A stretch of 64,000 bases of DNA from a bacterium HR28 (GCA_002898255.1 BEIE01000003.1:1-64000), one strand, 5' to 3'. Counted from the stretch's first letter, positions 8,452 to 19,608 are shown. The notes: a model not told the origin generated them from the letters alone. A program made the numbers and translations.

Positions 8452-9540
8452 TCATCGGAATTCGTCGAGCGCAGCCAGGATGCGATCAGTATGCTCAGGG
8501 GTACCGACCGTGATGCGGAGATAATCGCGAAGCCACTCGTCGTCGTAACGACGCACGACGATTGCCGAGCGGAGTAGATGCGCATGAAGCTCGTGTGCGC
8601 GCCCGTCGTGGATGCGGCAGAGGATGAAATTCCCGTGCGAGGGGAACGGTGTCAGGAACGGGTACCGTCGCAGTGCGCGATACAGCCGACCACGCTCGAG
8701 GCGGATCTGCATCACTCGCTGCATCAGCCAGGAGCGGTCTTCCAGCGCAGCCGCGACTGCTGCCTGCGCAGCGACGCTCACATTGAATGGTTGCTTGACC
8801 CGCCACAGCGCTGACGCGAGGCGAAGCGGAAAGATGCCGTACCCGATCCGCAAACCAGCCAGACCCGCCCACTTACTGAAGGTCCGTAAGATGACGAGAT
8901 TGTCAAATTCGTCGGCGAATCGCTGCAGCGTCTGGCCAGCAAACTCGTAATAAGCCTCATCCAAGACGACGAGCGTCCCTGTGCGTAGGATCTGGGTGAG
9001 TTGCTGCGGTGTAACCAGGTTGCCGGTCGGATTATTAGGCGAGGCGAGGAAAATAAGCTTAGTACGGGAGGAGACAGCGGCTTCGATTGCGTCAACGTCG
9101 AGATCGAAGTTGGGCATACGCGGCACCGTCACGACGCGGGCGCCAAACAGTGGCGGTCGAGACAGATAGACACCGAAGCTTGGCACAGGAACGATAACCT
9201 CGTCGCCAGGTTCGATTGTCACCAGCAAAAGGAGATCGATCAGTTCGTCTGACCCATTGCCGAGCAAAATGCGCTCGACCGGAGCTCCGGTGTAGGCTGC
9301 GAGTGCGGCCCGTGCGCGTCGCTGATCGGGGTCGGGGTAGAGATGCAGGTCGGTGAGCGAGGCCAACGTCGCGATGACAGAAGGTGGTGGCCCGTAGGGA
9401 TTCTCATTGGCGTCCAACTTGGCGACGAATTCTGGTGGTACGCCCAAGCGTTCAGCAATCGCGTCACGGCTTTCTACTGGCAGATATTCGACCGCGTTCT
9501 CTGCGCTTGCTCTCAACTGCACCGACCTTTTCGCTTCCAC
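8452..9540 (-). CDS. hisC: Histidinol-phosphate aminotransferase
   Basis: HisC is a PLP-dependent fold-type I aminotransferase. It converts imidazole-acetol phosphate and glutamate to histidinol phosphate, directly after the HisB step. Visible features are KLDANENPYGPP at the N-terminus, GNGSDELIDLL, the ASPNNPTGNLV loop, VLDEAYYEF, and the PLP-lysine motif TFSKWAGLAGLRIGYG. The GTG at 9540 has GGAGG five bases upstream. An ATG at 9564 in the same frame is the alternative. The gene is divergent from the D,D-carboxypeptidase and couples to hisB after a 20-base gap. Confidence 0.95.
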   Translation of the reverse strand: MEAKRSVQLRASAENAVEYLPVESRDAIAERLGVPPEFVAKLDANENPYGPPPSVIATLASLTDLHLYPDPDQRRARAALAAYTGAPVERILLGNGSDELIDLLLLVTIEPGDEVIVPVPSFGVYLSRPPLFGARVVTVPRMPNFDLDVDAIEAAVSSRTKLIFLASPNNPTGNLVTPQQLTQILRTGTLVVLDEAYYEFAGQTLQRFADEFDNLVILRTFSKWAGLAGLRIGYGIFPLRLASALWRVKQPFNVSVAAQAAVAAALEDRSWLMQRVMQIRLERGRLYRALRRYPFLTPFPSHGNFILCRIHDGRAHELHAHLLRSAIVVRRYDDEWLRDYLRITVGTPEHTDRILAALDEFR

Positions 9541-9609
9541 ACTTGCCTCCTCCGTCGCGACCATGCCTGGCCGGAAGAGTATCGTCGGGAGCCACGCGCT
9601 TGCCAAGCG

Positions 9610-10749
9610 GTGAGACGTGTGGTGCTCTCCACCGTGCTCGCCTTGGCGCTTGTCACATGGGCCACTGCCGGCGTGACTGCTGCTCCCGAGAGATCGGTGG
9701 GTGTAGCGGAGAGTACCGGAACACAGCTGACCGATACCCCTGGAGTCACAGCCCGTGCCACCTTCGTTGTCGATATCACAGCGGGAGGAGCGTTGTGGTC
9801 GGACAACGCGGACGTACCGCTTCCACCGGCAAGTACAACGAAGATCATCACCGCGCTGACCGCACGGCGCGTGCTTGCTCCGGATGAGTGGGTGATGATC
9901 GAGCCGAGTGACCTTGTGGATCCAGCGATTTACTCGAATGCTGGTCTTCAAGTCGGTGATCGACTTCGAGTTCGCGACCTGCTTGCCGCACTCCTGGTCG
10001 CCTCAGCCGGCGACGCAGCGCTGGCGTTAGCGCGTGTTGGCGGTGAGCGGGTCGCGACGGGTGGGGAGACTCCTCAAGCGGCGTTCGTGGCTGCGATGAA
10101 CGAGGAAGCGCGTCGTATCGGGCTTCGTTCCTCATACTTTCTCACTCCGGACGGCCGCGATGTTCCTGGGCAAGTGGCGACTGCCCGTGACCTGGCGATC
10201 GCTGCCATGCATCTCCTGTCCGACCCGTTGCTTGCAGATCTCGTCGCAGCTCCGTCCATCGAGGTCGAAATCGACGGTCCCCAGGCAAGAAAGGTCACGC
10301 TGACGAATACGAACCAGCTTCTGACTGCGTCCGACGTGATCGGCGTAAAGACCGGTACGAGTCCGGCGGCGGGGCAATGCCTTGTCGCTGCCGTTCGCCG
10401 CGGTCATGACATCGTGGTGCTTGTGATTCTCGGAAGCCAGGATCGGTACCGAGATGCGCATGTGCTGCTCAGCTGGCTCGATCAGCACTATCGTTGGCTG
10501 ACGCTCGATGGGAGCACCTTCCCCGAGCTTGCGGTGCTAAGGAGATTCCGCATCGTTCCGGCACTAACGCCGACTGTTGTGGTCCCAGCTGACCGTGCTC
10601 AGGAAGTTGAACTCGACGTCACCTATCGTCCCGCTGCGTGGGGAACGGTCGGTACGGTACGATTGCGCATTGGAATCGTCGACCTGGTCGCTGTACCGCT
10701 GGTTCGCGTCGACCAGCTCGGCTTCGTACCGATTAGCGAGCGAGCGTGA
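9610..10749 (+). CDS. D-alanyl-D-alanine carboxypeptidase family (S11), variant second motif
   Basis: The protein begins with a signal peptide (RRVVLSTVLALALVTWA, cleavage near AGVTA). The S11 catalytic Ser-Lys motif is STTK near residue 77 and the third motif is KTGT. At the second motif, where the family has S-x-N, it reads SAGDA, so Asn is replaced by Gly. S11 enzymes trim the terminal D-Ala of peptidoglycan stem peptides outside the membrane. The missing Asn could reduce activity or mark a subfamily. The start is taken at GTG 9610, where the signal peptide begins; no strong ribosome site is seen. The C-terminal third resembles the beta-rich domain that follows the S11 catalytic domain. 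Confidence 0.82.
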   Translation: MRRVVLSTVLALALVTWATAGVTAAPERSVGVAESTGTQLTDTPGVTARATFVVDITAGGALWSDNADVPLPPASTTKIITALTARRVLAPDEWVMIEPSDLVDPAIYSNAGLQVGDRLRVRDLLAALLVASAGDAALALARVGGERVATGGETPQAAFVAAMNEEARRIGLRSSYFLTPDGRDVPGQVATARDLAIAAMHLLSDPLLADLVAAPSIEVEIDGPQARKVTLTNTNQLLTASDVIGVKTGTSPAAGQCLVAAVRRGHDIVVLVILGSQDRYRDAHVLLSWLDQHYRWLTLDGSTFPELAVLRRFRIVPALTPTVVVPADRAQEVELDVTYRPAAWGTVGTVRLRIGIVDLVAVPLVRVDQLGFVPISERA

Positions 10750-10752
10750 GCG

Positions 10753-11589
10753 ATGGGTGAGCAGCGATTGCAACGCGTTCTGGCCGCACACGGTGTCGCC
10801 TCGCGGCGGAAAGCAGAAGAGTTGATTCGCGCCGGCCGCGTCACAGTCGACGGCGTGGTCGTGCGGGAGCTCGGGACCAAGGTCGATCCGCAGCGACAAG
10901 AGATCCGGGTTGACGGCAAGCCGCTTCGGCCAGAGCCGCGGCGGTACATCATGCTGCACAAGCCGGTTGGATACATCACGACCACTGCGGACGAATTTGG
11001 GCGAAAGACGGTTCTTGATCTCGTCCAAGTGCCAGAGCGCGTGGTCCCCGTGGGACGCTTAGACCGAGATTCTTCCGGGTTACTGCTGCTCACGAATGAC
11101 GGGGACCTGATTTATCGCATCACGCATCCTCGGTACGAGCTGGAGAAGGAGTACGAAGTACTCGTCGACGGATTTCCCCCGGCCGACGTTGAGGAAGCGT
11201 TGCGTCGGGGGGTGCCGGTGGACGGGCGCCCGGTGGCGATCCGACGACTGGAGGCGATTCGTACCGAACCCGAGGGTACGGTCTATCGTGTGGTGATCCA
11301 CGAGGGCCGAAATCGGATTATCCGGCGCGTCTTCGAGCGAGTGGGATATCCCGTCTTGCGGCTGCATCGGGTGCGCGTTGGCCCGCTCCGTCTTGGTGAC
11401 TTGCCGCCAGGCCAGTGGCGTGACCTGACGCCGGGCGAACTTGCGGCCTTGCGCCGCGCGGTCGGCTTACCCGAAACTCCGAGTGAGCAGGTGCGAAGGG
11501 ATCGGGAGCGTCGTGGTCGGGAAAGAATGCCAGTTCGTGGTGGCGATCGACGGTCCGGCCGGATCAGGAAAGAGCACCGTCGGCGCTGA
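10753..11589 (+). CDS. rluB: Ribosomal RNA pseudouridine synthase (RsuA/RluB family)
   Basis: This 278-residue enzyme isomerises specific uridines of rRNA to pseudouridine. The N-terminal S4 RNA-binding domain is visible as RLQRVLAAHGVASRRKAEEL. The catalytic segment is GRLDRDSSGLLLLTNDGDL near residue 100, with Asp as the active residue, and EGRNRIIRRVF lies further on. The specificity between RluB, RluE and RsuA cannot be settled by eye; RluB is the best guess. The extreme C-terminus is Arg-rich and overlaps cmk by 77 bases. It starts at ATG 10753, just after the carboxypeptidase stop. Confidence 0.88.
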   Translation: MGEQRLQRVLAAHGVASRRKAEELIRAGRVTVDGVVVRELGTKVDPQRQEIRVDGKPLRPEPRRYIMLHKPVGYITTTADEFGRKTVLDLVQVPERVVPVGRLDRDSSGLLLLTNDGDLIYRITHPRYELEKEYEVLVDGFPPADVEEALRRGVPVDGRPVAIRRLEAIRTEPEGTVYRVVIHEGRNRIIRRVFERVGYPVLRLHRVRVGPLRLGDLPPGQWRDLTPGELAALRRAVGLPETPSEQVRRDRERRGRERMPVRGGDRRSGRIRKEHRRR

Positions 11590-12265
11590 GGTCGCGCGAC
11601 GGCTGGGCGCGCTGTATTTCGACACGGGTGTCGTCTACCGGACACTCGCACTCGTCGCATCGGAGCAAGGGATTCCGCCGGACGACGCCGAGCGACTTGC
11701 TCAACTCGCGCAAACACTGTCTCTGCGGGTCGGTCCGCCATCGGTCGATGATGGCCGACTCTACGACGTGTGGCTCGATGGGCGTGATGTCACCTGGGCG
11801 ATTCGATCACCCGAGATCGATCGTCTGGCGTCGCTGGTTTCTGCTCACCCACCGGTGCGGCAAGCGCTCCTTCGTCTCCAGCGGGAACTCGCGCGGAACG
11901 GTCGCGTGGTCATGGCTGGACGTGACATCGGTACGGTCGTCATGCCCGATGCACCGGTGAAAATCTGGCTCTACGCCTCTCTTGAGGAACGAGCTCGGCG
12001 ACGGCAACGGGATCTCGCCAAGCGTGGTATCGTGCAGTCGCTCGACGAGCTTATCGCCGAGCTGGCCGAGCGTGATCGTCGGGACGCGACGCGTGCCGTC
12101 GCGCCGATGCGTCCAGCTGACGATGCGATTATCATCGATACAGACAACCGGTCGATTGAGGAAGTTGTCGAGGCGGTTCTGGCCATTGTCCGAGAGCGAT
12201 GTGAGTGTACCGAGCATGGAGCAGATTCCCACAGCGTGGCGTCTGTCACGACGACGCAAAATTAA
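11513..12265 (+). CDS. cmk: Cytidylate kinase
   Basis: CMP kinase phosphorylates CMP and dCMP with ATP in pyrimidine nucleotide metabolism. The P-loop is IDGPAGSGKSTVG near residue 10, followed by LGALYFDTGVVYRTLA, the CMP-binding GRDIGTVVMPDAP region and the lid segment RRRQRDLAKRG. GTG 11513 is chosen because a GGGAG site lies five bases upstream. This makes the gene overlap the end of the rluB-like gene by 77 bases, in a different frame. The C-terminus extends a little beyond the usual length and overlaps the plsC start. The rluB-cmk-plsC order suggests a single operon. Confidence 0.93.
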   Translation: MVGKECQFVVAIDGPAGSGKSTVGAEVARRLGALYFDTGVVYRTLALVASEQGIPPDDAERLAQLAQTLSLRVGPPSVDDGRLYDVWLDGRDVTWAIRSPEIDRLASLVSAHPPVRQALLRLQRELARNGRVVMAGRDIGTVVMPDAPVKIWLYASLEERARRRQRDLAKRGIVQSLDELIAELAERDRRDATRAVAPMRPADDAIIIDTDNRSIEEVVEAVLAIVRERCECTEHGADSHSVASVTTTQN

Positions 12266-12965
12266 GACGCTTATCTTTCTCACGGCACGACTTTTTGTTG
12301 TGCCATTGTTGCGACTTCTGATCCGCTTTCGGATTGAGGGACTCCAACATGTGCCACGGATCGGGCCAGCGATCGTTGCGGCCAACCATCTCCACAATGC
12401 GGATCCTGTACTCATCATTGCTGCGTTCACGCGTCCAGTCCTGTTCATGGCAAAGAAGGAGCTCTTCGCTGTGCCCGTCGTCCGGTGGTTCGTGCGGCAG
12501 TCGGGGGCGTTCCCTGTGGATCGTGGGAGACCGGATCGACAGGCTTTGCGTCACGCGGAGCGGCTCCTGCACGAGGGGATGCTGGTGGGAATCTTTCCAG
12601 AAGGGACGCGAAGCATCACCGGTGAACTCCAGCCGCCTCATCCAGGGGTTGGTCTTTTGATCCGCCGCAACCCGTTCGTGCCGGTCCTGCCCGTCGCGAT
12701 TTGGGGAACTGAAGTCTTGCCGTTCAATGGCGCGAAGGGACGAAAGCCCTTGCGTGGCTGGCCACGCGTGACGGTACGGATCGGGGCACCCATCACCGTC
12801 ATGCTCCGAACCCCAGAGGGTCGGGAGCGATCCCCAGAGGAGATCGCGGACGATGTGATGCTGGCCATCGCGCGGTTGTTGCCAGAGGAGTACCGGGGGC
12901 TGTACCGCGAGCGCTTGCGAGACCGCAACATCGTCCGGGAACCTTCCACGGTTCAGTCGAGCTGA
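12216..12965 (+). CDS. plsC: 1-acyl-sn-glycerol-3-phosphate acyltransferase
   Basis: PlsC acylates lysophosphatidic acid to phosphatidic acid at the membrane, a central step in phospholipid synthesis. A hydrophobic segment (LIFLTARLFVVPLLRLLI) anchors the N-terminus. The acyltransferase motif H-x4-D appears as NHLHNAD, and FPEGTRS is the second glycerophosphate-binding motif. VAIWGTEVLPF lies in the C-terminal half. The start is taken at ATG 12216, which overlaps the end of cmk; a GTG at 12201 is possible. At 249 residues the length is normal for bacterial PlsC. Confidence 0.9.
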   Translation: MEQIPTAWRLSRRRKIKTLIFLTARLFVVPLLRLLIRFRIEGLQHVPRIGPAIVAANHLHNADPVLIIAAFTRPVLFMAKKELFAVPVVRWFVRQSGAFPVDRGRPDRQALRHAERLLHEGMLVGIFPEGTRSITGELQPPHPGVGLLIRRNPFVPVLPVAIWGTEVLPFNGAKGRKPLRGWPRVTVRIGAPITVMLRTPEGRERSPEEIADDVMLAIARLLPEEYRGLYRERLRDRNIVREPSTVQSS

Positions 12966-12968
12966 GCA

Positions 12969-13574
12969 GTGAGTTTGTCTATGACAGTTTTGGGGCCGTT
13001 TTGCGCGTGGTGGCATGGTGATCCGCTTTCACTGTTCAGTTCTCTCCCCGGTTGGGAAGTCATTCCCGACGCCGCGGATGAACTCCTCCAATCTCTCACC
13101 GATTCGGAAGCAAGCGAACTCCAGGATCGGCGCCGAAATGGCCACCGACCATACGTTGCGCTCCTCAACGGCAAGGCCGTCGCGTACGGCTGGGTCGCGA
13201 CACGCACGGCGGAGATCGGCGCACTCGGTCTCTCACTCGTGCTGTCTCCCGGTGACCGCTACCTTTGGGACTTCTTCACGCACCCTGACTGGCGAGGGCG
13301 AGGAATTTATCCACGTTTGCTCCGGGCCGTCCTGGGAATGGAGAAAGACGGAGAACGTTTCTGGATCGGCTATGACGCGCCGAACGTTGCTTCAGCGCGG
13401 GGAATTGCCAAAGTCGGATTCCAGATCGTTGTCCAGATCGTGCGTCTGAACAATGGTTCGCTCGCCCTCGTGCCGGTGGGCCCACCAGAGCGTGTGGCTG
13501 CTGCGGCACGGGTGCTCGGCCTCCCGGTGCTCGATCGACCTAGCGACGGTTGCGGAACCAGCGGAGGGCGCTGA
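12969..13574 (+). CDS. GNAT-family N-acetyltransferase
   Basis: The 201-residue protein carries a GNAT fold in its central and C-terminal part. The acetyl-CoA pyrophosphate-binding motif is HPDWRGRGIYPRLLRAVL near residue 105. It is preceded by LWDFFTHP and followed by an ASARGIAKVGFQ segment, typical of the final strand-helix. The substrate is unknown. It starts at GTG 12969, close behind plsC. Its last 35 bases overlap the convergent DUF362 gene on the other strand. Confidence 0.78.
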   Translation: MSLSMTVLGPFCAWWHGDPLSLFSSLPGWEVIPDAADELLQSLTDSEASELQDRRRNGHRPYVALLNGKAVAYGWVATRTAEIGALGLSLVLSPGDRYLWDFFTHPDWRGRGIYPRLLRAVLGMEKDGERFWIGYDAPNVASARGIAKVGFQIVVQIVRLNNGSLALVPVGPPERVAAAARVLGLPVLDRPSDGCGTSGGR

Positions 13575-14748
13575 TCGACCCCACGACGAGCGCGCCAAGG
13601 CTACCCAGGACGAAAGCAGTTCCCACCGGATCCGGACCAGGGAGCACAACCTTCCCGTCATCGTAACTGAGGAACAGCTGCCCCCACTTCGTCTGTAGGG
13701 CTTGCTTGACGCGTCGTCTGCCGTGCACTGGATACCAATAAACATTGTGATAGACGTTCGACGCGACGTACGACCAGGGAACAAGAGGGGAGCGCAAAAG
13801 CAGGTTCTCGAACGGCTTGAGAGGACCGTGGTAGATGAGCTTTTGTCCGCGACTTGCAAACGTGTCTCCAGCGACGAACCCCCAGGACTCATTGGAGATG
13901 TCCTCGCCAACAACCTCGATTTCGCGTGGGTCACCAACCCCCAGCCCACGTTCGTGGGCGATCCTGATAAACGGAATCGAGAGCGGGTCGAACCCCTGGA
14001 GTTTGGCGCTAATAGCGTCGATCGCGACCTGATCAGCACTGGCTAAGATGATGTCTTTCTCATGCGGCCGCATTGCGCGTGGTCCAGGGCCATCACCAGC
14101 AAAAGTTCCATCCATGACCGCAAAGATGCCCGGATGGATCTCTTGCTGAATCGTCAGGAGATCAACCAGCGTCTCGTGGATAACGGCATGTGTCCAGTGG
14201 CGCCGCTCGTTCAGAAGGCCACCGAACGCGTTCTTCATCGCACCAGTTATTGTGGTGAACACGTGAGTCTTGACTGTCGGTAGGTGAATAATGTTGCGAC
14301 CGATGAACAGTTTGGGAATGCGGATTCCCTCTGGGAAGATCTTGTGGAGGACAAGGAGCTCACCCTTTGGCTCGTATGGTACCCACTCTACCTGTGGCTC
14401 GTAGAGGTGGATATTCTCCACTCCGTACTTATCTACGACGTACTTGTGCTTATTATTGCGCTCGCCTTTATACGCATCGACGACAACCGTGCGGTTGTGG
14501 GCCGCAATGAGATGACCGTAACCGTCAGCTTTCAGCCGCCGGATGACTCCTTCGAGTTGCCACGGAGTTGTCGAGCAGCCTGGATACCACGTATCCCAGG
14601 TGATGTTGATCTTCAGAATCGTCTCGCGGTCGCGGGGCAGGGCCTCACGGTATCCCGCCATCACCATTGCCCGCCCGATGTCAGCGAGAACCGTTTCTGG
14701 TGTCGTTCGTAGAACTGCGACTTTGCCTTTCCCAGGGAAGTCGGCCAT
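13540..14748 (-). CDS. DUF362 domain protein with C-terminal membrane anchor
   Basis: The 402-residue protein matches the DUF362 family. LKINITWDTWYPGCSTTPW and the later LPTVKTHVFTTITGAMKN are typical of these uncharacterised proteins, some of which are linked to iron-sulfur or metal chemistry. No ferredoxin-type Cys cluster is present. A single hydrophobic helix (AFVLGSLGALVVGSISAL) near the C-terminus, ending in RRFRNRR-like basic residues, suggests membrane attachment. The start at ATG 14748 is clear. No function can be stated beyond the family. Confidence 0.75.
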   Translation of the reverse strand: MADFPGKGKVAVLRTTPETVLADIGRAMVMAGYREALPRDRETILKINITWDTWYPGCSTTPWQLEGVIRRLKADGYGHLIAAHNRTVVVDAYKGERNNKHKYVVDKYGVENIHLYEPQVEWVPYEPKGELLVLHKIFPEGIRIPKLFIGRNIIHLPTVKTHVFTTITGAMKNAFGGLLNERRHWTHAVIHETLVDLLTIQQEIHPGIFAVMDGTFAGDGPGPRAMRPHEKDIILASADQVAIDAISAKLQGFDPLSIPFIRIAHERGLGVGDPREIEVVGEDISNESWGFVAGDTFASRGQKLIYHGPLKPFENLLLRSPLVPWSYVASNVYHNVYWYPVHGRRRVKQALQTKWGQLFLSYDDGKVVLPGPDPVGTAFVLGSLGALVVGSISALRWFRNRR

Positions 14749-14903
14749 CGGTCGCCTCCAATTCCGTTGAGGATGATGCTAGCACGGGTGAGCGTAGGCT
14801 GCTACTCGTCAGAAGATCCCTTGTCCGTACACCCTCCGGCTGCTAGGATGTGCCCAGTAGTCAGAGCGACGGAGAGTGATTCCTGACGCGGAGGAGTGCG
14901 TTG

Positions 14904-16463
14904 GTGGGGGTACGCGCATGCTTCGTGGTTGCCATGCTGTCCTGCTGGTTGATCATTCCAGTTGCCGGGGCCCAGGCGGCAATCGGAGAGCCACAGCTTG
15001 TGGCGGCATCCGCCATCGCGCTCGATGGAGAGACGGGGCGAGTGTTGTACGCGAAGGCCGCCGATGTCCCGCGTGCTCCAGCCAGTCTGACCAAGCTGGC
15101 GACAGCGCTGACCGCCGTTGATCTTGCCCCGCTTGATACGGTGCTGCATGTCCAGCCCCAGGATCTCGTCGGTGAAGCATCGATGGGGCTCCGTCCTGGC
15201 GACGAGCTCACACTTGAAACGGCCCTCTATGGCCTATTGCTTGCCTCGGGCAATGACGCCGCCATGGTGATTGCGCGCAACTTAAGTGCCCTGCCCGGGG
15301 AGAGCCCGGAAGCCTCGGTCGAACGGTTTGTCCGGCAGATGAATCTCGTCGCGCAGCGGCTCGGCATGCAGCGGACAACATTCCGCAACCCACACGGCCT
15401 TGATGAGGAGGGGCACGTCAGCACTGCACGGGATCTGGCGACGCTCACGCGTGCGGTGCTGCAACGCCCTGAGCTGCGGCGGATTTTGCAGACACCGTCC
15501 TATTCAAACGGACCCTATGTGGTCGAGACGACCAACCGGCTTGTCGGGCAATACCCGGGGTTGATTGGCGGGAAGACGGGTATCACTGACGCAGCTGGGT
15601 ATTCCCTCATTGAGGCAGCAGAACGTGATGGGCATACCGTCATCGTCGTGATTCTTGGTAGCACCCGTGAGGCCTGGTACAACGATGCGGTTCAGCTACT
15701 CGACTATGCCTTTGACCAGCTGGCAAGTGGGGGGATCGGGAACGAGCCAGTAAACGAGCGAACTCTCGGAGTCGCCAGGACGGCCACAGCTGAGGGAGCG
15801 GATGCGATGGAACCGCGAGCGCTAATGGTGCACGTCCCAACGTCGGACTCGCGCTCCACGCAGCTCTGGATTTGGCCTGCCTCGGCACTGACTGCGGCTG
15901 CAGTGACCGGTGTCTTGTTGATGAGTCTCCCAGTCCTTGCGGCTATGGTGGTGGCTCGCCGCTCGTCCCCAACTGCAGCGCGAGCGCGCCGGCTGCACTC
16001 CCCGCGCGTCGCTCGACATGCCAGTCGTCCGCGGTCAGGAAATGGACGCGGCGGGACAGCCCGCGCCCTGCGGGGACAAACGAGTGCGGTCGAACCAGCG
16101 CGAGGAGCGGCTCTCGTCTCGTTCGACCCTGCAGTGGCTGTTGCACAACGGGGCGTTCGTGCAGGGCGACGTGGCGATATCGCGGTGGCCGAGGAAGAGT
16201 TTGTAAATGCTTTACGACTCAATCCAGCGTTCGACCTTACCCGGACACCGGAGTTCTGGACACTGTCCCCGCTGGGTGTGGTTGCGGCAGCGAGAGCCTA
16301 TCGGAGAGTGGGCCGTGTCCGCGATGCACGGACGTTGTTGACTGTGGCCCAGTTAAGTTTCGGGAGGGTGCCGGTTATCCAGGCTGCCCTGAGCGAGCTC
16401 CCACCGCAGTGGGCGGTGATGGCACGCCTCCAAAACGATTCGTCGCACGTCCCGCATCCTTGA
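14904..16463 (+). CDS. D,D-carboxypeptidase (S11) with membrane segment and TPR-like tail
   Basis: A signal peptide (VRACFVVAMLSCWLIIPVAGA) leads into an S11 domain with the intact motifs SLTK, SGN and KTG, so a peptidoglycan D-Ala carboxypeptidase is well supported. Near residues 317-352 a long hydrophobic segment (TAAAVTGVLLMSLPVLAAMV) follows the catalytic region. A basic, Ser/Arg/Pro-rich linker of about 60 residues comes next. The C-terminal ~110 residues form alpha-helical, TPR-like repeats (RRGDIAVAEEEFVNALRLNP). This places the catalytic domain outside and the tail inside the cell. GTG 14904 is taken as start from a GGAGGAG site; TTG 14901 is possible. Confidence 0.85.
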   Translation: MGVRACFVVAMLSCWLIIPVAGAQAAIGEPQLVAASAIALDGETGRVLYAKAADVPRAPASLTKLATALTAVDLAPLDTVLHVQPQDLVGEASMGLRPGDELTLETALYGLLLASGNDAAMVIARNLSALPGESPEASVERFVRQMNLVAQRLGMQRTTFRNPHGLDEEGHVSTARDLATLTRAVLQRPELRRILQTPSYSNGPYVVETTNRLVGQYPGLIGGKTGITDAAGYSLIEAAERDGHTVIVVILGSTREAWYNDAVQLLDYAFDQLASGGIGNEPVNERTLGVARTATAEGADAMEPRALMVHVPTSDSRSTQLWIWPASALTAAAVTGVLLMSLPVLAAMVVARRSSPTAARARRLHSPRVARHASRPRSGNGRGGTARALRGQTSAVEPARGAALVSFDPAVAVAQRGVRAGRRGDIAVAEEEFVNALRLNPAFDLTRTPEFWTLSPLGVVAAARAYRRVGRVRDARTLLTVAQLSFGRVPVIQAALSELPPQWAVMARLQNDSSHVPHP

Positions 16464-16517
16464 TACGAGTCATATCAGGTGGTATACTCCGGGCGAGTGC
16501 AGGAGGAGAAGCACTCG
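16460..16517 (+). promoter_or_regulatory. hspR-clpB promoter with two dyads
   Basis: TTGATA (16460-16465) and TATACT (16483-16488) are exactly 17 bases apart, a near-consensus promoter. Its -35 box overlaps the stop codon of the upstream carboxypeptidase gene. Two inverted repeats flank or overlap the -10. TGATA-N7-TATCA (16461-16477) lies between the boxes. CGAGTGC-N10-GCACTCG (16494-16517) lies just downstream. HspR in other bacteria represses its own operon from HAIR elements (CTTGAGT-N7-ACTCAAG). These dyads differ from HAIR in sequence, so they are candidate operators only. Confidence 0.6.
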
Positions 16518-16527
16518 GGAGGTTAGG

Positions 16528-16884
16528 ATGCGCCGATCCGAACCGCTGTATGTGATCAGTGTCGCCGCACGGCTGCTCGAACTGCACCCGCAGACGCTGC
16601 GCAAGTATGAGCGCGAGGGATTTGTAACGCCGTCGCGCACGCGCGGAAATCTCCGTCTTTATTCAGCGGAAGATCTGGAGCGCTTGCGCCAGGTCAAATA
16701 CCTCGTTGAGGAGCGTGGGGTCAACCTCGCGGGGGTTCAGCTTGCACTGGCACTGACGGAGCAGCTGCGGCGACTACGGGAACGCTGCCTGGCAATCTCC
16801 GAGCAGTATGACCGGATCTTCGACTCGGTCGTCGCTGATATCGATATGATGCTCGGCATGCTGGGAGCTCCACAAGAGCCGTGA
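16528..16884 (+). CDS. hspR: Heat-shock repressor HspR (MerR family)
   Basis: The 118-residue protein has the MerR-type winged-helix opening: YVISVAARLLELHPQTLRKYEREGFV fragments match HspR closely. RTRGNLRLYSAEDLERLRQV and NLAGVQLALAL follow, and a short dimerisation helix closes the protein. HspR represses chaperone operons and is released by protein-folding stress, usually through competition by DnaK. The ATG at 16528 has GGGAGG upstream. clpB follows after 52 bases, the arrangement used in several Gram-positive lineages and Chloroflexota for autoregulated clpB expression. No DnaK gene is in view. Confidence 0.92.
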   Translation: MRRSEPLYVISVAARLLELHPQTLRKYEREGFVTPSRTRGNLRLYSAEDLERLRQVKYLVEERGVNLAGVQLALALTEQLRRLRERCLAISEQYDRIFDSVVADIDMMLGMLGAPQEP

Positions 16885-16936
16885 TGAGCTGCCCTCCTCC
16901 TGTCTCACAAGATAACTTCGGTACGCAGGATGGGGA

Positions 16937-19552
<2,616 letters not shown>

Positions 19553-19555
19553 AGA

Positions 19556-19586
19556 CCAGGGGCAGCTCAATCTGAGCTGCCCCTGG
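19556..19586 (+). terminator. Terminator-like hairpin after clpB
   Basis: A perfect 14-bp stem, CCAGGGGCAGCTCA paired with TGAGCTGCCCCTGG around an ATC loop, starts four bases after the clpB stop. It is followed by a weak T-containing tail (ATCTTT). It likely terminates or stabilises the clpB transcript. Confidence 0.75.
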
Positions 19587-19608
19587 CACAATCTTTGAGG
19601 AGGGAGCG

